64,000 nt of DNA, from the NCBI GenBank assembly GCA_030562195.1, contig JAUJPP010000011.1, positions 2,232,001 to 2,296,000 of the forward strand. Reading direction: 5' to 3'. This DNA is from Nipponacmea schrenckii (Eukaryota > Mollusca > Gastropoda > Lottiidae). Within the stretch, counting starts at the first letter, position 1. Each line of letters starts with the position of its first letter. Under the pieces are notes generated by a model. That model was not told the DNA's origin, searched no databases, and saw nothing but the letters and a program-made list of their open reading frames with translations. The translations under genes were made by a program, and so were the position numbers. This document shows positions 58,732 through 64,000 of the stretch, piece by piece.

Positions 58732-59144
58732 GTCTATATTGAAAGTTATATCGGGTGATTCAAAAAAAAAAAAAAATAATAATATATAAATAAATTAAAA
58801 AATCAATAAATAAATAACTAACACTTTTCTTTCTTTACAGGACATACGTACAATATTCATGGTATTTATATGTACCAAATACAGCAATGGTAGCTTTGAT
58901 ACTTTTTCAAAAACTAAAGAAAAAAAAAGTGTTTTTTGTCCCACCCGACATATTTTTTTTTATTCGAACGAAAATCGTAAAAAAATGTGAAAAAATACAA
59001 AAATTTACAAGATGAAAGATATGAATAAAATATTTACATTATTATTGAATATGCTATTCAATAAATTCATATATCCTTTTATTCGAGAGTCACGAAAGTC
59101 ATAAAAGAATCTAGACTTAAAAACTGATTGAAATTAAATTAAAA

Positions 59145-60491
59145 CTAGAACTGTGAACAGCTCCGAGCGTGGCAACTATGCGTTATCCCATGGATTTCGA
59201 ACATTTTGAAACTTCTAACCTGCTAGCTTTCAATTCCGGTACTTTTCAGCCTTCAATTGTGGAACAAGCGTAACAATATTGTTAGATCTATAGACAGCTG
59301 ATGTCAAGGCCATTCTATATGGAAAATTTCAAGGTCATTGAAGGTGAAGGTCACAAGATTTAGAATTTCAAATTTTTAAAAAATTCAAACGGGCATAAAT
59401 AATAAATGACGGACTAATTAAATTTTAAAGAAAATTTGCCATTCTCGGAAAAATGGCGCATGCGCAACTAGCAATTGGAATTTTTTCTTCTCGGGGGATA
59501 CAAATTATTTTGTATAGCTAATATATACTGTTTTTGCTTACATTCTTAAATTACACGGGATGTAGGGTCGCCTGAAATGAGATAAAAAACCGGAAGTCCC
59601 CACGCCCAAACCGGAAGTGATCAAAAAATTTTGATGATATATTTTTAATTGTGTTGCGTATTTATCTATATCCTGTAAATTTCAGATCGATCCGAACATT
59701 AGAGCCCGAAAGTGTAATATAACTGTCCAAAATTGCAAAATAGTCAGATTTCGGTGGGCTATAAAACCGGAAGTTAATATTTGTCATGCAATATCAGCAC
59801 ATCTATAGACAGCTGAGGTCAAGGACATTCTACATCTCAAATGTCAAGGTCATTGAAGGTCAAGGTCACGAGATATAGAGTTTTAAATTTTTGAAAAATT
59901 CGAACGGGCATAAAAAAAAATTCAAATTCGAAAATCAAAATTCTGTTCCCAACATTTTTTAGATAAAGTATGAAGGATTCGATAGACACCAAAATCATAA
60001 AAATCGGTCAAAAATTTGGGCGGACTTATTAAATTTTTAAGAAAATTTGCCATTTTTGAAAACTGCGCATGCGCAACATTCAATTTAATTTTTCTTCATC
60101 TCAGGGGATTAAAATCATTTAGTATAGCTAAAATATACTGTTTTTGTTTAGAATCTTGAATTACATGGGAAGCAGGGTCGCCCGACATGAGACGAAAAAA
60201 CCGGAAGTCCCCACGCCCAAACCGGAAGTGATCAAAAAATTTTATGATGTAGTTTTAATTGCGCTGCCTATCTATCTATATCCTGTAAATTTCAGACCGA
60301 TGCGACTATTAGGGCCCGAGCTAGCTTGAAATCTTATTTGCATATTATGCAATTAGCCACTTTTGGGTTAGCGAAAATTTCATGTTAGATATTCATTTTT
60401 GATTCCAGCCCATATAAAAACCATTGGTGAAAACAGAAATAGTCTATCTTTTTCCGTTTGGGCTAGCGAGCTTCCCAAAAAAAAAAAAAAC
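59145..60491 (+). repeat. Family III unit with internal ~520-bp duplication
   Basis: CTAGAACTGTGAACAG head at 59145, then body sequence in two tandem copies (TCTATAGACAGCTG near 59288 and 59808). Each copy has a GGTCAAGG/AAGGTCA cluster, GCGCATGCGC (59456-59465 and 60065-60074, NRF1-like), two ACCGGAAGT and a GTAAATTTCAGA-CGAT box. The unit ends in A15 at 60477-60491. ORF 60144-60329 is incidental. Confidence 0.8.
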
Positions 60492-61564
60492 TAGAATTGC
60501 TTACAATTATGAACGTATTTCGACAGCCTTAAAATATTATGTAGGCTAAATTTGCAATAACCTACATCTAGACGATATATTGAATATCTTTTGACCTAGT
60601 TTTCAAAGTCGTGAAATAATTAGGTCACACCCTTTCCCTAACAGTCAAAGATGGCGAAAATATGAAAATTACAATTTTTGCTGTATTTAAGTACACTTAT
60701 CTCTATGAATTTTTTAAGTAAGCCAAATTTAAAAATACCCACTCGAAGACAATATATTGAATATTATTTGACCTAATTTTTAAGGTCATAGATTAAGTGG
60801 GTCACACCTTCCGTAGCCGTAAAAGTGACCTAAATTTGAAAAAATCGAAATTCGAATAATTCGAAAAAAAATACGAAATTCAAAAAACGGTCTCCAAGAA
60901 AAGGTAGATAATATTACAATGTATCTATGTGCTAAATTTCATCGAAATCGGTCCATCAATAGTGTCTGAATTTCGGCTTTAAGAATTGTAACGAAAATTC
61001 ACAATGGCGGCCGATATGGCAGCTTGACCTAATTTTTTAGGTCAAATTGATTACTATTGACAAGTTATTTGTAAAACAGTTTTCACTTTTCACCTAGCTG
61101 TTATAGACCGGAAGTTACGTAATTACGTCATTTGAGGCTAAACCGGAAGTCGAATTTTTTTTTTCAAAAATTTTACAAAAATTATAATCATATCGCCTAT
61201 CATTTGGTAAAGTTTCAAAATTTTACCATTTATATTAAACGAGAAATCGCGGTCTGAAATTTTTGCCGATGACCCTTGAATATTGAATTTCAAATCGTGG
61301 GTAAAAGATTTGACCGAATTGCATAAAACCTATAATTGTTAGTTGCCAAATACATTGAAGTTTTCAAATCTGAAAATCCGGTCGAAATCGAACTGAAAAT
61401 AAAATTGCCAAAGCCGAAAAACCTCATCTTCCGGTACTCACTTCCGGTCAGAGATAGAACTTCCGGATTTGTTTTATTTGATAATAGAAATCATTCTAAG
61501 ATCAACTGTAGATTTGGAATTTCTGTACCTTTTACCAGTTCGTCTGCAAACTCATCCGAGAATC

Positions 61565-61595
<31 letters not shown>
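60492..61595 (+). repeat. Family IV unit 1
   Basis: CTAGAATTGCTTACAATT head (stem AATTG-CTTA-CAATT) abuts the A tract of family III. The body has two ~177-bp submodules (from about 60571 and 60748), each with AGGTCACAC. A TTCATCGAAATCGGTCC box, AATGGCGGCC near 61003, an everted TGACCT/AGGTCA pair at 61025, ACCGGAAGTT and TACGTCA follow. A29 at 61567-61595. Confidence 0.8.
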
Positions 61596-61599
<4 letters not shown>

Positions 61600-62841
61600 G
61601 AACGTATTTCGAAGCCTTAAAATATTATGTACGTTAAATTTGCAATGACCTACATCTAGACAATATATTGAATATCATTTGACCTAGTTTTTAAAGTCAT
61701 AAAATAATTAGGTCACACCTTCCGTAACAGTTAAAGATGGCGAAAATATGAAAATTACCAATTTTTGCTGTATTTAAGTACACTTATCTCTATGAATTTT
61801 TTAAGTAGGCCAAATTTAAAAATACCTACTATTAGACAATATATTGAATATCATTTGACCTAGTTTTCAAAGTCATAAAATAATTAGGTCACACCTTCCG
61901 TAACGGTTAAAGATGGCGAAAATATGAAAATTACCAATTTTTGCTGTGTTTAAGTACACTTATCTCTATGAATTTTTTAAGTAGGCCAAATTTAAAAATA
62001 CCTACTATTAGACAATATATTGAATATTATTTGACCTAATTTTCAAGGTCATAGATTAAGTGGATCACACCTTCCGTAGCCGTCAAAGTGACTTAAATTT
62101 TGAAAAAAACGAAATTCGAATAATTCGAAAAAAAAAACGAAATTCAAAAATCGGTCTCCAAGAAAAGGTAGATAATATTACAATGTATCTATGTGCTAAA
62201 TTTCATCGAAATCGGTCTATCAATAGTGTCTGAATTTCGGCTTTAAGAATTGTAACGAAAATTCAAAATGGCGGCCGATATGGCAGCTTGACCTAATTTT
62301 TTAGGTCAAATCGATTACTATTGACAAGTTATTTATAAAACAGTTTTCACTTTTCACCTAGCTGTTATAGACCGGAAGTTACGTAATTACGTCATTTGAG
62401 GCTAAACCGGGAAATCGAATTTTTTTTTCAAAAATTTTTCAAAAATTATAATCATATCGCCTATCATTTGGTAAAGTTTCAAAAATTTTTCCATTTATAT
62501 TTAAAAGAGAAATCACGGTCTGAAATTTTTGCCGATGACCCTTGAATATTGAATTGCAAATCGTGGGTAAAGATTTAACCGAATTGCATAAAACCTATAA
62601 TTGTTAGTTTACAAATACATTGAAGTTTTCAAATCTGAAAATCCGGTCGAAATCGAACTGAAAATAAAATTGCTAAAGCCAAAAAACCTCATCTTCCGGT
62701 TCTCACTTCCGGTCAGAGATAGAACTTCCGGTTTTGCTTTATTTGATAATAGAAATCATTCTAAGATCAACCGTCGATTTAGAATTTCTGTACCTTTTAC
62801 CAGTTTGTCTGCAAACTCATCCAAGAAAAAAAAAAAAAAAA
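61596..62841 (+). repeat. Family IV unit 2, headless, three submodules
   Basis: This unit follows the previous A tract with TTTTGAACGTATTTCG; CTAGA and hairpin are missing. Submodules start at about 61659, 61835 and 62011, one more than in unit 1. The remainder matches unit 1 closely and ends in A16 at 62826-62841. ORFs 61336-61620 and 62601-62912 are the same segment in the two units and read through into A tracts (K runs), so they are not accepted as genes. Confidence 0.8.
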
Positions 62842-62933
62842 CTAGAACCGTTAGACGGTACCAAGGCAGTGCGCGTCCCTTCTATTGCATGGGTGAAACG
62901 TTGCATTTATAATATCCAATTCCATAATAATAA
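62842..62933 (+). repeat. Family V head fragment
   Basis: CTAGAACCGTTAGACGGT (stem ACCGT-TAG-ACGGT) abuts the family IV A tract. Only ~90 bp are present before the next CTAGA head. Confidence 0.6.
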
Positions 62934-63070
62934 CTAGACCTGTTTGTAACAATTGTGCAGCTTCCGAGATATTTAGAATTTGTTATATCTCCTGGCTGTC
63001 ATTTAAAATAGAACGTAACCACGCCTACTCAGTATAATGACTTGTTTTGATTGGGTGCGATTCTTAAACT
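62934..63070 (+). repeat. Family VI head, copy 1
   Basis: CTAGACCTGTTTGTAACA, TCTCCTGGCTGTCATTTAA and AACCACGCC...TGACTTGT match 63795-64000. The head stem is CTGTT-TGT-AACAA with one mismatch. From about 63071 to 63530 I see nothing recognisable. Confidence 0.7.
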
Positions 63071-63530
63071 GGAAATGTCAAAATTTGTATCTATTTAATT
63101 AGTGTGTAAAACAAAACGTCGAAAAAACAAATTTGTGGTCTAAGGGACATAACACCTTATTTGAGATTACAAATTGATCTCGGATTAAATTAACTTTCCA
63201 GATCGTTGATACTTTTAATTTGTTTATTTATTTATTTATCAATCTTAATTTAGGTGTAGTAGGAACATTAGATCCTGCAATTTGTGGCAAGTTGCCATGG
63301 TATAACATAGAGCCATCAAATTAACAGCGCGGCTTTACATCTTTAAGAGAGTATTTTATAGAGTTCCGTCCCTTATACCACTAGTCCTCTCAACTGTAAA
63401 TTATTTTTGCTTAAGAGAATATCATTTAAAATTCTAAAGGTTGTCATTTCCTTCCAAATATTCCATATCATACATCGCCCACAACGAGAAATGAACAATC
63501 ATTCCTTTTATTTAAGATATATAATATCTT

Positions 63531-63792
63531 TGAATCATTTTAACTGGATTAATTTTTAAACGTAAAAAATCAAAATCAAAATAACAATTCAAAAATCGGT
63601 TTCCATATATATTTCGGCAATAGATTCTATATACATGTACATCAAAATAACACAAATTGAATTATCTTCCGAGACCCTATTTCGATTTAAAGAAAAATAC
63701 ACACAGTTAGTATAGAAGAAATTACAAAATTTGCAAATTTAAAACGTGCAATTTTGATCAAATAGCAAGTGTTATACACCATTGGAAAGAAT
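63531..63792 (+). repeat. Family II body fragment
   Basis: AAATCAAAATCAAAAT, TTCAAAAATCGGTTTCCA-like and CCTATTTCGATTTAAAGAAAA match 18480-18700. It ends TTATACACCATTGGAAAGAATA, where a family VI head starts. Confidence 0.7.
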
Positions 63793-63794
63793 AA

Positions 63795-64000
63795 CTAGAC
63801 CTGTTTGTAACAGTTCTGCAGTTGGTCTCCTGGCTGTCATTTAAGGATAGAATGTAGATTGATTTTGCGATTATTGGGAGAGATGATTTATTCATGATTT
63901 AACACGTGACATTTGAGTTTGTTTGTAGACTGGCAATCATTAAGGTTTGTGATGTAAAAATATCTGGGCTTAACCACGCCCACAAAGTCCATTGACTTGT
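63795..64000 (+). repeat. Family VI unit, copy 2 (cut by window end)
   Basis: CTAGACCTGTTTGTAACAG has a perfect CTGTT-TGT-AACAG stem. CCACGCCC near 63976 is the KLF-like word seen in other families. It continues past the window. Confidence 0.7.

Larger units (their letters stand above)
58061..59142 (+). repeat. Tandem ~0.5-kb repeat, two copies plus a fragment
   Basis: AAAAACTGA...TTAAATTAAA followed by ATGGCATGCAAC starts copies near 58070 and 58568; a third start is truncated at 59118-59142 where a family III CTAGA head begins. Copies share GGACATACGTACAATATTCA, ATTCGAACGAAAATCGTAAA and a TTATTGAATA-TGC-TATTCAATAA palindrome. No ORF. Confidence 0.85.

Noticed and set aside
61336..62912. 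Twin ORFs MLVAKYIEVFKSENP / MLVYKYIEVFKSENP
   Set aside because: They are the same stretch of two family IV units, run into poly(A), and no homology or domain is seen.

Overview
Eukaryotic, almost certainly animal, non-coding repeat-rich DNA. The AT-rich background, frequent TAGGCCTA-type words (for example 31490-31510 and 55740-55775), APE-type LINEs, Ty3/gypsy elements with an env-like gene, foldback elements and a THAP-bearing inverted-repeat element fit a marine invertebrate. I cannot decide between deuterostome and lophotrochozoan from sequence alone. No complete host gene is visible. The best host-like coding piece is one orphan exon at 47548-47864. Three runs of exactly 500 N (2108-2607, 27102-27601, 47958-48457) are assembly placeholders. 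LAYOUT. (1) 1-27101 is a head-to-tail array, all in + orientation, of about fourteen copies of a roughly 2-kb non-coding unit (family I). Each unit runs from a CTAGA-plus-hairpin head through two homologous ~620-bp modules (A and B) and a third module (C) to a poly(A) tract. One related element (family II, 18100-19700) sits inside the array. (2) 27602-34700 is a graveyard: a LINE remnant with two perfect abutting hairpins, a Ty3/gypsy gag-pol remnant, a small foldback, and a 2.4-kb inverted-repeat element. (3) 34720-42110 holds two degenerate LTR retrotransposons. The + strand one has gag, protease/linker and an env-like reading frame, with gag split by a 1.6-kb foldback transposon flanked by an 8-bp target duplication. 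The - strand one keeps gag and protease beside a primer-binding-site-like sequence. (4) 42183-44208 is a ~74-bp minisatellite. (5) 44209-47957 is mostly featureless apart from the orphan exon. (6) 48601-52345 is a nearly full-length but frameshifted APE-type LINE preceded by the tail of another copy. (7) 52987-64000 returns to the same superfamily as the 5' array: families III, IV, V and VI, again with CTAGA heads and mostly poly(A) ends, plus a THAP-encoding element with 20-bp perfect inverted termini (53094-56221) and a tandem 0.5-kb hairpin repeat. MAIN POINT. Families I to VI look like one superfamily of non-coding, poly(A)-tailed repeats. They share a terminal CTAGA followed by a short hairpin whose sequence differs between families, a fixed order of short boxes, and a dense set of promoter-like words: RGGTCA half-sites in IR1/DR1 layouts, ACCGGAAGT, AARATGGCGGC, GCGCATGCGC and CCACGCCC. 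I recognise no known family for them. They encode nothing convincing, so an autonomous partner would have to mobilise them.
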